Shown here in pieces: positions 1 to 7,843 of a stretch of DNA of 64,000 nt. Origin of the DNA: an uncultured Dokdonia sp. (GTDB lineage: Bacteria > Bacteroidota > Bacteroidia > Flavobacteriales > Flavobacteriaceae); assembly GCF_947492815.1 (NCBI RefSeq), contig NZ_CANLOB010000011.1, positions 62,001 to 126,000 on the forward strand. Reading direction: 5' to 3'. The notes below the pieces were generated by a model that had not been told where the DNA came from, ran no database searches, and saw only the letters and a list, made by a program, of their open reading frames with translations. Positions within the stretch are counted from its first letter, which is position 1; each line of letters starts with the position of its first letter. The translations under genes were made by a program, and so were the position numbers.

Positions 1-102
1 AATAGAGGACGTACCTTCTTGAAAAGGTGGGTTGTCAATAGGAGATAGACTGATATAGGATATCAGAAAGAATAAGAGTACGCTAGTTCTAAAAAATCTC
101 AT
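1..102 (-). CDS. N-terminus of a secreted protein, cut by the window edge
   Basis: Reading leftward from an ATG at 102 there are 34 open codons to the window edge. The translation starts MRFFRTSVLLFFLISYISLS, a short basic start followed by a hydrophobic stretch typical of a signal peptide, then PIDNPPFQEGT. No function can be given from this fragment. It is divergent from the small-protein gene at 282, with about 180 bp of shared upstream sequence that shows no recognisable site. Confidence 0.5.
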   Translation of the reverse strand, partial: MRFFRTSVLLFFLISYISLSPIDNPPFQEGTSSI

Positions 103-281
103 GTTTTAAATGTACATAATTCTGGCACAGAAACTATTGAAAGCATTCTTTTTATCTATGAAAATGATACTGTATTCTTACGTGTTTTTAAAATCAGTGG
201 TTATTACCTGTAATTCTAGATTGATATAAAGAGTTATTTACGAATAACTGATATACTAACAATTGTTAAACAAATTATTTT

Positions 282-677
282 ATGAAAAACCTTGATGAAT
301 TTTCATCTATTGAACAAGCGGCTATGGAGCAATCTCCTGCGCACGAAACTAACGTACATTATAACTTTATGAAGCTAAGTAGTTTTTTAGATGATATCGC
401 AGAAGGAGTTGGTGGTATCGTTGAAAATGTTGGTGATCATGTAGTTGCTGGAGTAGAAGATGCGGTAAATGATGTAGCAGAAATAGGTGAGAATGTAGCA
501 GCAGTTGCCGAAGGAGCTGCCGATCTAGTGGATGCTGTTGCTGGAGGTGTGATTATAGATCGTGTCTTTACAAAAAAACAAACAGCACTTTTAAAGAGTG
601 TAAACTTAGAATGTTCTGTAGATGAACTTATTGATTTGAGAAGTAGCTTAATGAAGGTGAAATCTATTCGTGAATAG
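282..677 (+). CDS. Small acidic Ala/Val-rich protein, paralogue A (putative peptide precursor)
   Basis: 131 aa, not a family I recognise. Three blocks are visible. Residues 1-38 (DEFSSIEQAAMEQSPAHET...NFM-LSSFLDD) are almost identical in the paralogue at 888. Residues 39-87 are a variable low-complexity stretch of Val, Ala, Gly, Glu and Asp with helical periodicity. Residues 88-131 (GGVI-D-VFTK...ECSV..LIDLR) are conserved again, with one conserved Cys. There is no classical signal peptide or lipobox. A conserved head, variable middle and conserved tail would fit a leader-bearing or helper-dependent peptide substrate of the membrane proteins just downstream. That is inference; a small structural or immunity protein is also possible. 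It has its own terminator and is not within the downstream operon. Confidence 0.75.
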   Translation: MKNLDEFSSIEQAAMEQSPAHETNVHYNFMKLSSFLDDIAEGVGGIVENVGDHVVAGVEDAVNDVAEIGENVAAVAEGAADLVDAVAGGVIIDRVFTKKQTALLKSVNLECSVDELIDLRSSLMKVKSIRE

Positions 678-696
678 TCTCTTGATGTAATCAAAT

Positions 697-731
697 AACT
701 TCTATACACACTATAATCATGTATAGAAGTT
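697..731 (+). terminator. Intrinsic terminator after small protein A
   Basis: The 11-bp arms AACTTCTATAC (697-707) and GTATAGAAGTT (721-731) are perfect inverted repeats with a 13-base loop, followed by TGATTCTTT. The hairpin starts 20 bp after the stop codon of the 282 gene. Confidence 0.6.
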
Positions 732-835
732 TGATTCTTTATTACGGATATAACGTAGAAATACCCCGTATTTTCAACGGTTTTTTAAATACCGTGTAAT
801 CTCCTATTATTTTCTAATGGTGATTCTAATACCAT

Positions 836-859
836 TAAAAACACTGATCAGTGTTTTTA
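836..859. promoter_or_regulatory. 24-bp perfect palindrome upstream of small protein B
   Basis: The segment is self-complementary around ACACTGATCAGTGT, with A-rich left and T-rich right flanks, and is followed by a T-rich run to 865. It lies 28 bp before the ATG at 888. It can be an intrinsic terminator or attenuator in front of the operon, or a dimeric repressor site. The sequence alone does not decide between them. Confidence 0.5.
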
Positions 860-887
860 TTTTATTAACCTTTTAAACAATTACCTT

Positions 888-1238
888 ATGGAAAGATTTG
901 ATGAATTTTCATCGATTGAGCAAGCTGCTATGGAGCAGTCTCCAGCTCACGAAACAGATGTACGCCATAACTTTATGGAGTTGAGTAGTTTTTTAGATGA
1001 CGTTGCTCATGTTGCAGAAGACATAGGTCATGCTGCAGAAAAAGTTGCTAAGGTAGCAACACCAGAAACACCTGAAGTAGCTGAAGTCACTGTAGCTGCT
1101 GCAGGAGGAGTTATAGTAGATGGTGTTTTTACAAAAGAGCACACTGAACTATTAAAAAGCATTGATAAAGAATGCTCTGTTAATCAACTTATTGATTTGA
1201 GAAACAATTTAAACAAAGCAAATAGAATGCTAAAATAA
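888..1238 (+). CDS. Small acidic Ala/Val-rich protein, paralogue B (putative peptide precursor)
   Basis: 116 aa, paralogous to the protein at 282. Residues 1-38 (ERFDEFSSIEQAAMEQSPAHE...) and 72-116 (AGGVIVDGVFTKEHTELLKS..ECSVNQLIDLR) are strongly conserved. The middle, residues 39-71, is shorter and divergent (VAHVAEDIGHAAEKVAKVATPETPEVAEVT). It is the first gene of an operon: only 6 bp separate its stop from the SdpA-like gene, and following gaps are 5 and 3 bp. This makes functional linkage to the membrane proteins likely. No signal peptide. Function unknown; a peptide substrate matured by the downstream proteins is my inference. Confidence 0.75.
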   Translation: MERFDEFSSIEQAAMEQSPAHETDVRHNFMELSSFLDDVAHVAEDIGHAAEKVAKVATPETPEVAEVTVAAAGGVIVDGVFTKEHTELLKSIDKECSVNQLIDLRNNLNKANRMLK

Positions 1239-1244
1239 TATGCT

Positions 1245-1766
1245 ATGAACCTATCAGATATCTTTACATACCTTATTGTTGGATGCCTGGGGTTTTGGCT
1301 ATTAGCGAGCGCTATTTGTCAATTTAATATCCTGCACCTAGAGAATTTCTTTAGGCGTATGGATTATTTTTCCCTGCTTCCACGCTGGTCGTTTTTTGCT
1401 CCTAATCCTGGAGTGACAGATTATCACTTATTATACAGAGATAAAAACCAAGAAAATGAATGTGGCCGTTGGAGAGAACTTCCTATCGCCAGTAAACGAA
1501 CCTTATTAGGAGCCGTTTGGAATCCTAAAAAAAGATCTAAGAAAGCCTTGTCTGATGCTGTACAAACAATTGTGAGGTCTTCAAATACATTAAAGCCTAG
1601 TGAATTTAAGACATCTATCTGTTATATAGCATTGGTTAATTTTATAGCTTCTTTACCAAGAAGAACAGACGGTCGCGCAACGCAGTTTATGATCATGGAA
1701 TCCTATGGTCATTATCCTGATAAAGGACCCAAAATGTTGTTTAGATCCGAATTTCATAAAATATAA
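1245..1766 (+). CDS. SdpA-like membrane-anchored protein
   Basis: 173 aa. One transmembrane helix at about residues 7-25, then the motif RWSFFAPNPG at 47-56 followed by TDYHLLYRD, and a basic soluble tail (NPKKRSKK near 90). The N-terminal helix plus a W-[ST]-FF-x-[PR]-[DN]-P-type motif resembles the SdpA family. In Bacillus subtilis SdpA acts with SdpB in maturing the SdpC toxin. The adjacent HTTM/SdpB-like gene, 5 bp downstream, supports the match. The family call rests on motif resemblance and context only. It could instead be a generic membrane partner of HTTM-domain proteins. Confidence 0.55.
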   Translation: MNLSDIFTYLIVGCLGFWLLASAICQFNILHLENFFRRMDYFSLLPRWSFFAPNPGVTDYHLLYRDKNQENECGRWRELPIASKRTLLGAVWNPKKRSKKALSDAVQTIVRSSNTLKPSEFKTSICYIALVNFIASLPRRTDGRATQFMIMESYGHYPDKGPKMLFRSEFHKI

Positions 1767-1771
1767 CAATC

Positions 1772-2605
1772 ATGGAAAATTTTTTAAACATGGAGTTTAT
1801 CTATGCATGTATGAAATACTTTGTACTGGTAGGAATCTCTATTTCGACTATAGAACTATTATATAATTGGAGAAATTTTCAAGACAACCGATTGTACAGC
1901 TGGAAAGTAATTTCAACACGGGGCTATTTTTCTGAGAACAATATCTTCCATAAGCTTGCTCATTTCTTATTAAAATATCCCAATTTTATAGGAGTCATTA
2001 TTTTTAGAGTACTTGTTCTTGTTTTGTTAGTCATTCCTGGTATTTGGGGATTTTCTCAAGCCCCCCTTTTTCTAGCACTTGTATTGACATCGTTAATGAT
2101 CAATTACCGGAGTCCTTTCGGGCAAGATGGCTCAGATCAAATGTCTACCATTGTAGTGATCGTTCTTTTTCTGTATCATATCAATCCTGACAACACTATC
2201 GTAGCACAAGCAGGAATTTGGTTTATAGCCTTGCAATCGATACTGTCTTATTTTACAGCAGGATTCTTTAAAGCAAAAGGAGATAAATGGACCAAAAATC
2301 CTAATGCCGTGTATCTCATATTTAATACCTCGACCTATGGAAGTAAACCTATAGCTGGATATTTACAAAATAGACAATCGGCTATTACATTTTTAACATG
2401 GTCTACAGTTGCCGTAGAAGTGATGTTTCCTTTAGTACTAGTGACAGGATATCCTGGAATGCTTGTATTCCTTGGCTGGGGATTAGCGTTTCATTTGATG
2501 AATGCTCTAGTGATGGGATTAAATTCTTTTTTATGGGCGTTTTTAGCGACATATGGAGCTATTGTTTATTGTTGCATGCAACTTTCAGCATATTGGATAT
2601 TTTAA
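1772..2605 (+). CDS. HTTM-domain (SdpB-like) multi-pass membrane protein
   Basis: 277 aa with about six to seven hydrophobic helices. Hallmarks of the HTTM/vitamin-K-carboxylase-like membrane fold are visible: an early Arg/Tyr-rich loop (RGYFSENN), a YRSPFGQDGSDQM loop near residue 112 and a late conserved pair of helices with EVMFPLVLV and AFHLMNALVMG. SdpB of the SDP system and related antimicrobial-peptide proteins carry this domain. Sandwiched 5 bp after the SdpA-like gene and 3 bp before a serine hydrolase, it is probably the membrane core of a peptide-processing complex. Substrate and reaction are not visible from sequence. Confidence 0.6.
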   Translation: MENFLNMEFIYACMKYFVLVGISISTIELLYNWRNFQDNRLYSWKVISTRGYFSENNIFHKLAHFLLKYPNFIGVIIFRVLVLVLLVIPGIWGFSQAPLFLALVLTSLMINYRSPFGQDGSDQMSTIVVIVLFLYHINPDNTIVAQAGIWFIALQSILSYFTAGFFKAKGDKWTKNPNAVYLIFNTSTYGSKPIAGYLQNRQSAITFLTWSTVAVEVMFPLVLVTGYPGMLVFLGWGLAFHLMNALVMGLNSFLWAFLATYGAIVYCCMQLSAYWIF

Positions 2606-2608
2606 TTT

Positions 2609-3583
2609 ATGGATAATTGTATTGCAGAGCACATTATAAAACACCCAGAGGATTGTTCACTACTATTTGTGAAGAATGATGAACAGTTATTGAGTGTTCA
2701 TGAACATACCCATCGTCCATTGGCAAGTATTTATAAGCTTATTATTTTACTAGCGTATGTAGCGCAATGTAAAAAAGGGAACATACATCCAAATGATCAA
2801 ATACATTTTAACCAATTAAAAAGATATTGGATTCATTGGATTGACCCTAATTTTCTCAAATGGTACGAACGCCTTAAAAGTGAAAAGAAAATTAAGAAGG
2901 ACTGCGTTGCACTAAAAGAAGTCGTAAAAGGAATGCTCGAGTATAGTTGTAATACTAATACAGATTACTTGTTAGCTACTATAGGTGTTGCAACTGTAAA
3001 TGAACAACTCAAGAAGTACCATATAACAAATCATAATCCAGTAATACCTATATGTACCTCAGTATTGGTGTCGATAAGAGATGCAGGCATGTCTCATACA
3101 CCTGTTTCATTAGGTACAATAGCTCAGGAATCTTTTGAATATATGATAGAAGGTAAGCGTATAGAAGGCTTAGATCTTAATCTATTAAATGATTTTGATT
3201 ATGAGATGCAGTGTCGTTGGAGTGATCTATTACCACATGCTTCTGTACATACCTATGTAGATATACTAAAGCAATTACAAGCATTACAAAAAGAGACTAA
3301 AGACTTGCAAGATGTGATGAGTTGGTTTGGTCAATTAAAAACATATAAAGAATATACCGGCGGAATGAAATTAGGATATACCCCTATAGTATTTAATGCT
3401 GCGTTATATATGAGTGATGCTTCAGGAAATGAGTATCAGTTAGTATATTTTTTGAATAACTTAACGACACATCAAAAACAAGCTATTGAACTTGCTAGTA
3501 ATGATTTTAATTTAAAACTGTTGAAAAACCCCGCTTTTGTCGACCAATTAATACACCAAGTTACCCATGTCAATATATGCTGA
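2609..3583 (+). CDS. Class A beta-lactamase-like serine hydrolase without signal peptide
   Basis: 324 aa. The three class A motifs are all present in order: SxxK as S40-I-Y-K43, SxN as S113-C-N115 (in EYSCNTNTDYL) and a KTG-like K254-L-G256 (in GGMKLGYT). The Thr-to-Leu change in KTG is atypical for a true beta-lactamase. The protein starts directly with a soluble domain and shows no signal peptide or lipobox, so it is probably cytoplasmic, unlike antibiotic-hydrolysing enzymes of this fold. Its place in the small-protein/SdpAB-like operon suggests a peptidase, transpeptidase or amidase acting on the small proteins, or on another small molecule. That role is inference. Confidence 0.6.
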   Translation: MDNCIAEHIIKHPEDCSLLFVKNDEQLLSVHEHTHRPLASIYKLIILLAYVAQCKKGNIHPNDQIHFNQLKRYWIHWIDPNFLKWYERLKSEKKIKKDCVALKEVVKGMLEYSCNTNTDYLLATIGVATVNEQLKKYHITNHNPVIPICTSVLVSIRDAGMSHTPVSLGTIAQESFEYMIEGKRIEGLDLNLLNDFDYEMQCRWSDLLPHASVHTYVDILKQLQALQKETKDLQDVMSWFGQLKTYKEYTGGMKLGYTPIVFNAALYMSDASGNEYQLVYFLNNLTTHQKQAIELASNDFNLKLLKNPAFVDQLIHQVTHVNIC

Positions 3584-3972
3584 AAAAATAGTAATGTTTG
3601 ATGGTGATTGTTCTTTTTGTAACAGCACGGTTGATTTTTTGTTTAAAAAGAACAGCAAACGTAGCTTGTATTTTACATCGCAACAATCTATTATAGGGAA
3701 GGAGTTATTAGAAAAAAATAATTTACCTAGTAATTTAGATACGATCTATTTTTACTCAGAGGGAAAGGTGTATGAAAAAGCAGCAGCCTTTTTTATATAG
3801 CCAAAGAGTTAGATAGTCCTTGGCGTTATTTTCCTTTTTAAAACAAATAACTCCACGCTCATTTGGAGATTGGTGTTATGATCGTATTGCCAAACGGAGA
3901 CATTTAGTATTTGGCAAAAAAAATAGCTGTAGACTTATGACAAAAGAAGAACAACAGTATTTTTTATTATAA
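3567..3972 (+). pseudogene. DCC-type (DUF393) thiol-disulfide oxidoreductase, broken by two frameshifts
   Basis: Frame 1 (3567-3800) gives FDGDCSFCNSTVDFLF, the DxxCxxC active-site motif of DCC proteins, and runs to ...KAAAFFI before a stop at 3798-3800. The family continues in another frame as IAKELDSPWRYFPF (to about 3840), then in a third frame as QITPRSFGDWCYDRIAKRR...GKKNSCRLMTKEEQQYFLL ending at 3972. Two single-base-scale indels, next to T6 (about 3789-3794) and T5/A4 (about 3836-3844) runs, therefore disrupt an otherwise full-length gene. It overlaps the serine-hydrolase gene by 17 bp. DCC proteins often neighbour HTTM proteins. Sequencing error in the homopolymers is the main alternative. 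Confidence 0.75.
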
Positions 3973-3996
3973 AGTGTTATCGTTGGCTTTTACTAT

Positions 3997-4063
3997 ATAC
4001 GCTTTCGCGAAATCGAACTTGTGAGATTCACGACCATTGGGAGAGCGAAGCGGTAAAGCGTAT
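3997..4063. repeat. 67-bp composite palindromic element, copy 1
   Basis: It starts ATACGCTTTCGCGAAA and ends AAAGCGTAT, so the ends are inverted, with an interior reading TCGAACTTGTGAGATTCACG. Its reverse complement matches 27790-27856 along the whole length with few differences, and 25741-25796 more loosely. Confidence 0.75.
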
Positions 4064-4112
4064 CATTGCACACTAAAATATTATATTCTTATTAAGTAGT
4101 ATTAAAAAACTC

Positions 4113-4736
4113 TTATCTTATCTTTTTTAAAACGATACATCTATCTGTGAGTTCGAGGATGTCAAGCCTCTTTTCTTTGGCAATATACTCAATGGTTTCT
4201 GATCTATACATAAATATATGCGTAGGATCGTTTTTGTAATACCACGTTTTAAAATCAATCGTGTTTTTATATAATAAAGTCATGATGAGTAATATTCCAT
4301 TAGGCTTTAATAGTCTTATAAGTCTATCAATTTCTAGTTTAGGATTCGTAAAGTGTTCAAATACTTCGCAGCTTACAATGTAGTCATATGTTGTGTCGAA
4401 TATCTTTTCATTAGGCGTAAAGAACGGATCGTATTGGACTATGTTATAGTTGTTCTTTTCCAACATGCTCGAAATAACAGGTCCTGTACCACTTCCAAAA
4501 TCTAAACCGATATGTTCAGGCAAAAAATTGTCAAGGACATATTTTGTAATAGGCATGGTAAACTTTTGATATCCGATATCCTCTACGTCATTGTTATGAC
4601 ATTCATAATGCGCTTTTTCTTCAGTAGGAGTTAAGTGATGTTTTTTGTGCTTTACGATCGCTTTACACGTATCACAATCATAGAAGTGTGTATCCATTTG
4701 TGTACTAAGTGGTGAATCGCAAAGAGGACAAAGCAT
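4113..4736 (-). CDS. Zinc-ribbon class I SAM-dependent methyltransferase
   Basis: 207 aa. A zinc-ribbon-like N-terminus has CxxC pairs at 3/6 and 21/24. The methyltransferase core follows, with motif I LDFGSGTG at 78-85, an acidic residue at the end of strand 2 (QYDPFF, about 103), VSCEVFEHF at 121-129 and the LLKPNGILLI post-motif at 142-151. Enzymes of this layout often act on small molecules or glycans and commonly occur near surface-polymer genes. No specific substrate can be assigned. It is the last gene of a loose leftward cluster (gaps of 26 and 41 bp). Confidence 0.75.
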   Translation of the reverse strand: MLCPLCDSPLSTQMDTHFYDCDTCKAIVKHKKHHLTPTEEKAHYECHNNDVEDIGYQKFTMPITKYVLDNFLPEHIGLDFGSGTGPVISSMLEKNNYNIVQYDPFFTPNEKIFDTTYDYIVSCEVFEHFTNPKLEIDRLIRLLKPNGILLIMTLLYKNTIDFKTWYYKNDPTHIFMYRSETIEYIAKEKRLDILELTDRCIVLKKIR

Positions 4737-4762
4737 ATTGATTTAGAAAGAGTTTTTAGATA

Positions 4763-5254
4763 CTATTTTTTTATCAATGTTGAATATAAGTCTTCTATCC
4801 AAAGAGTTATTAATTTATTGAGTTTAATTAATTCTTTTTCTGCAGGATTAGCTCTTTTCTGGAACTCTTCTGTGTCAATTACTAAAATTTGGGTTTGAAT
4901 AATTTGATTTCTTGACTTAAAAGTGAAACTACCCTCAGGAAGATCTTCCATATACTTTCCGTATCCATGTTTAAGAACTTTATTTAAATTCTTAAGGCTA
5001 CAAATGTAATGTATACTATTCCAAATTTGAGTGGGTAAATTCCCTTTCAAAAAGAATTCAAAAGTTGTTCCAGTAGCGAGTTGGTTTTCAAATGATTTTA
5101 AAGTCATTTGAAAAATAAAATTAGCATCAACTTCAAGGTTTACTTTTAACCCACGCCTATGAAATCCATCCATATGCTTGTAAGTGAAAATAATATTATT
5201 TTCAACTAAGCTTTTCTTATTTAGAGGGATATTACTTTTTATTTCTGATTTCAT
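4763..5254 (-). CDS. Hypothetical soluble protein, 163 aa
   Basis: I do not recognise this family. No signal peptide, membrane helix or catalytic motif is evident. The sequence is Lys/Asn/Phe-rich with a mixed alpha/beta pattern and an alternating hydrophobic stretch (KVNLEVDANFIFQMTLKSFE) suggestive of strands. It lies 26 bp upstream of the methyltransferase on the same strand, so co-transcription is plausible. Confidence 0.55.
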   Translation of the reverse strand: MKSEIKSNIPLNKKSLVENNIIFTYKHMDGFHRRGLKVNLEVDANFIFQMTLKSFENQLATGTTFEFFLKGNLPTQIWNSIHYICSLKNLNKVLKHGYGKYMEDLPEGSFTFKSRNQIIQTQILVIDTEEFQKRANPAEKELIKLNKLITLWIEDLYSTLIKK

Positions 5255-5295
5255 TATGATATTGACTAGGACGATGTATGCTTACGTTGCTATCA

Positions 5296-5856
5296 TTAAG
5301 GCTTCACTTTCTCCCAATAGTCATACAATCCTTTTTGGTATTTTCTATATGCATCAGGCATATTTTCGGCAGGAGAGAGGCTAAACGATATCTCATCTTT
5401 AAAATACCAGAAATTATCTTTTAGAACGCCTGTTGTGGTTTCAATATTCCACTCAGGAATGTTAATCAATGCATAGCTGTTTTCTTCAGTTACGTATTCA
5501 ATAGCAAAGTCTTTTAGCTGCTCTTTCGTATTGTATTTTAATTTGATACTCGCATTGAGTTGTTTTTGTTCTGGACTAGTTGAGATGACCAATGTTTTAG
5601 TCTCATACGTTGTTAGTTCTTCTCGCCAATCATAACGCGTATCTCCTGCAGCAGGATTTGCAATACGATACAATTCATTAGCTACTCTTATACTATCTTC
5701 TTCTTTTTGAACCATAGTAAATAGATGCTCATGTGTTACTGTAATAATATGTTTTTCAGGATCAATCTTGACATGGGTTTTTTCTGAGATGATCCTGCTA
5801 TTTTCTACGCCGAAAAAAGTGCCTAATGCAAAGAAGATAATTTTAATGAGTTCCAT
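5296..5856 (-). CDS. Hypothetical membrane-anchored or exported protein, 186 aa
   Basis: Residues 3-16 (LIKIIFFALGTFFG) form a short hydrophobic N-terminal segment, probably an anchor or uncleaved signal. The remainder is soluble, with alternating strand-like segments (VKIDPEKHIITVTHEHLFTMV). No family is recognised. It is the first gene of the short leftward cluster 5856-4113, 41 bp upstream of the next gene. Confidence 0.5.
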   Translation of the reverse strand: MELIKIIFFALGTFFGVENSRIISEKTHVKIDPEKHIITVTHEHLFTMVQKEEDSIRVANELYRIANPAAGDTRYDWREELTTYETKTLVISTSPEQKQLNASIKLKYNTKEQLKDFAIEYVTEENSYALINIPEWNIETTTGVLKDNFWYFKDEISFSLSPAENMPDAYRKYQKGLYDYWEKVKP

Positions 5857-6057
5857 GGATGTTGATGGTATATTTTAGCGCATAAAGGTAATGTATACAT
5901 ATGGAAGTTGTTTTTAATTGCCAGTTATAAACTTACGATAGTTAGATATATATAGGTCAATCTTAAGAATTTTATTGTAATCGATAGTTCTGTAAATCTA
6001 TTTTCTTACAATTCACCAATAAAATATACTATTAAATTGAGGTTTGCTTGATAATTT

Positions 6058-6618
6058 TTAATTACATAAACTTCTAGAAACATAAGTTTTATTTCCATTA
6101 GAGTTTATATAATAGCAGCCTCCTCTGGGACCTCTTATATATCTTTTGCTAGACGATTTTTTAAAATTACTTTTATAAGTATTGTTGTATTGCTTAGAAT
6201 ACTTTCTCATCTCAAATAAAGTCTTATTTTGTTTTACAGACTTGTATGGAACATATCCTATTTTATCATTATAAATTACTCTATAATATGCACTAGTAGC
6301 ATCATATGATATTATATGAATTTTATCTCTGTACTTAGTTTTAGCTATTTCAGCACTAAACTTATTTGGGTTCATATAAACACTCCCCTTTTTGCTGACT
6401 ATTGATTCTATCGAATTGATTTTTTGGTTTACGAATCCTATCTTAGTGTCAATAGAATCTAGATGTACTTGAATTTGATCAATATCTTTATTTGCTTTTT
6501 TTTCTATTTCTCTAATTTTATTATTTAATGAATCTTTAATTTTATTTAATTCTTCAAGGGTTTGCGAGAATAAAAAATTAGAGAAAAAAAACAATATGAT
6601 CAAAAAAGTTGACTTCAT
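6058..6618 (-). CDS. Secreted coiled-coil/SH3-like protein with GPRGGCYYI tail
   Basis: 186 aa. A clear signal peptide at 1-18 (MKSTFLIILFFFSNFLFSQ) is followed by a coiled coil at about 20-70 (repeated Lys/Glu/Ile heptads), then an SH3-like beta domain (SVYMNPNKFSAEIAKT...YRVIYNDKIGYVPYKSV, about 80-130). The Cys-containing tail GPRGGCYYINSNGNKTYVSR occupies about 163-182. Short C-terminal modules with this GPRGGCYY...GNK-YV pattern recur in secreted Bacteroidota proteins. The likely role is a periplasmic or surface binding protein; the ligand is unknown. Single-gene transcription unit. Confidence 0.65.
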   Translation of the reverse strand: MKSTFLIILFFFSNFLFSQTLEELNKIKDSLNNKIREIEKKANKDIDQIQVHLDSIDTKIGFVNQKINSIESIVSKKGSVYMNPNKFSAEIAKTKYRDKIHIISYDATSAYYRVIYNDKIGYVPYKSVKQNKTLFEMRKYSKQYNNTYKSNFKKSSSKRYIRGPRGGCYYINSNGNKTYVSRSLCN

Positions 6619-7043
6619 TAAATAGTATTATTTTTTTTGAAATGTAGAATTTTTAAGGGAATGATTTTTATGAGATTATAAATCTACATAACATCGCTCA
6701 AATTTCTTTACGGTTTTCCACAAAAAAAGAAATTCGTCATTTCGATAGAAAGAGGCAGGAGTGATGAGAAATCACATAACAGTGCGTACCCTATGTTTTG
6801 TGGTATATGAGAGTTAGTTGAGCGTATCACTCCCCTCCGTCTACATCTCATGTTTCGATGTATCCACCTCCCACTTCGGTAAGTTCAGCACAAACCTCGT
6901 TGAGGTGAGGAGCTTTTGCTTTTTGTGTTAATATTTGTTTCTAGACATAGTATCTTAGCTAGTTGTGTGATCTCTCCTACTGTCGAGATGACTGTATTCG
7001 TTTTCAACTTGAAACTTTGAAACTTCAAACCAGAAAAGAAAAA
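6619..7043. other. 425-bp intergenic region with interspersed-repeat-like sequence, no gene
   Basis: No credible coding sequence. A segment near 6737-6775 (CGTCATTTCGATAGAAAGAG...GATGAGAAATCA) resembles the CGTCATTTCGA-type intergenic repeats common in Bacteroidota. The stretch 6800-6920 is richer in G+C than its surroundings and has no assignable content. Confidence 0.4.
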
Positions 7044-7832
7044 TCACGAAATCAAAAACCTCCCCGAACTACTATCAAACTTCACATTTTTAGAAGGAAA
7101 CAAGGTATCAAATACACCCTCATGTATGAGTTGTTTAGGTGTATTCATCATGGCTTTTTTATCTTGTAATACGATGAGTTGATCACAATGTGTGATCGCT
7201 AATTCAATATCATGTGTAGAGAAAAGTACCAGTTTTTGTTGCTTATGAGCGATTTCAGTTAAGAGTTTTAAAACGGCTGCTTTATGATGTAAATCTAGAT
7301 GAGTCATAGGTTCATCTAAAATCATGATGGATGTATCTTGTGCTAATGCACGCGCAATAAGTACCCGCTGTAACTGTCCGTCACTAAGTTCGTAACACTT
7401 TTTGTCTTTTAAATGATTGGTGTCTGTGGCTTCTAATGTTTCGGTGATGACCTGTATGTCTGCTTCTGTAAGTGTACCTAACCAATTCGTATAAGGCTGT
7501 CTTCCTAAACTTACCAACTCTAATACGCTTAAATTTTTTGATATGGCTTGCCCAGTAAGCACCACACTAAGGTGTCTTGCTAAGTACTCAGGCGTAATAT
7601 TATGAATAGGAGTTTGCTCCAGTATACATTTTCCCGAAAGGGGATTTTGTAAACCAGAAAGCGTACGTAATAAGGTTGATTTTCCAGCACCATTAATTCC
7701 TATAAGTCCAACCAATTGACCTTTAGGTAAGGTGAGGTCAATATCGGAGGCTATGACCGCATTTCCTTTTTTGGAAGTATATCCAATACTAAGGTTTTCT
7801 ATGGTGAGTATATTGAAATTAGAATGATTCAT
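7044..7832 (-). CDS. ABC importer ATPase of the FecE/BtuD type
   Basis: 262 aa. Walker A GINGAGKST, signature LSDGQLQRVLIARAL (Asp in place of the usual first Gly of LSGGQ), Walker B SIMILDEPMTHLD and switch His (STHDIE) are all seen, so it should be active. It energises import of an iron chelate or cobalamin through the permease at 8497. A hypothetical lipoprotein gene separates it from that permease. The D-loop and H-loop are normal for the family. The last gene of the operon 10711-7044. Confidence 0.85.
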   Translation of the reverse strand: MNHSNFNILTIENLSIGYTSKKGNAVIASDIDLTLPKGQLVGLIGINGAGKSTLLRTLSGLQNPLSGKCILEQTPIHNITPEYLARHLSVVLTGQAISKNLSVLELVSLGRQPYTNWLGTLTEADIQVITETLEATDTNHLKDKKCYELSDGQLQRVLIARALAQDTSIMILDEPMTHLDLHHKAAVLKLLTEIAHKQQKLVLFSTHDIELAITHCDQLIVLQDKKAMMNTPKQLIHEGVFDTLFPSKNVKFDSSSGRFLIS

Positions 7833-7843
7833 ATACGTTACTT

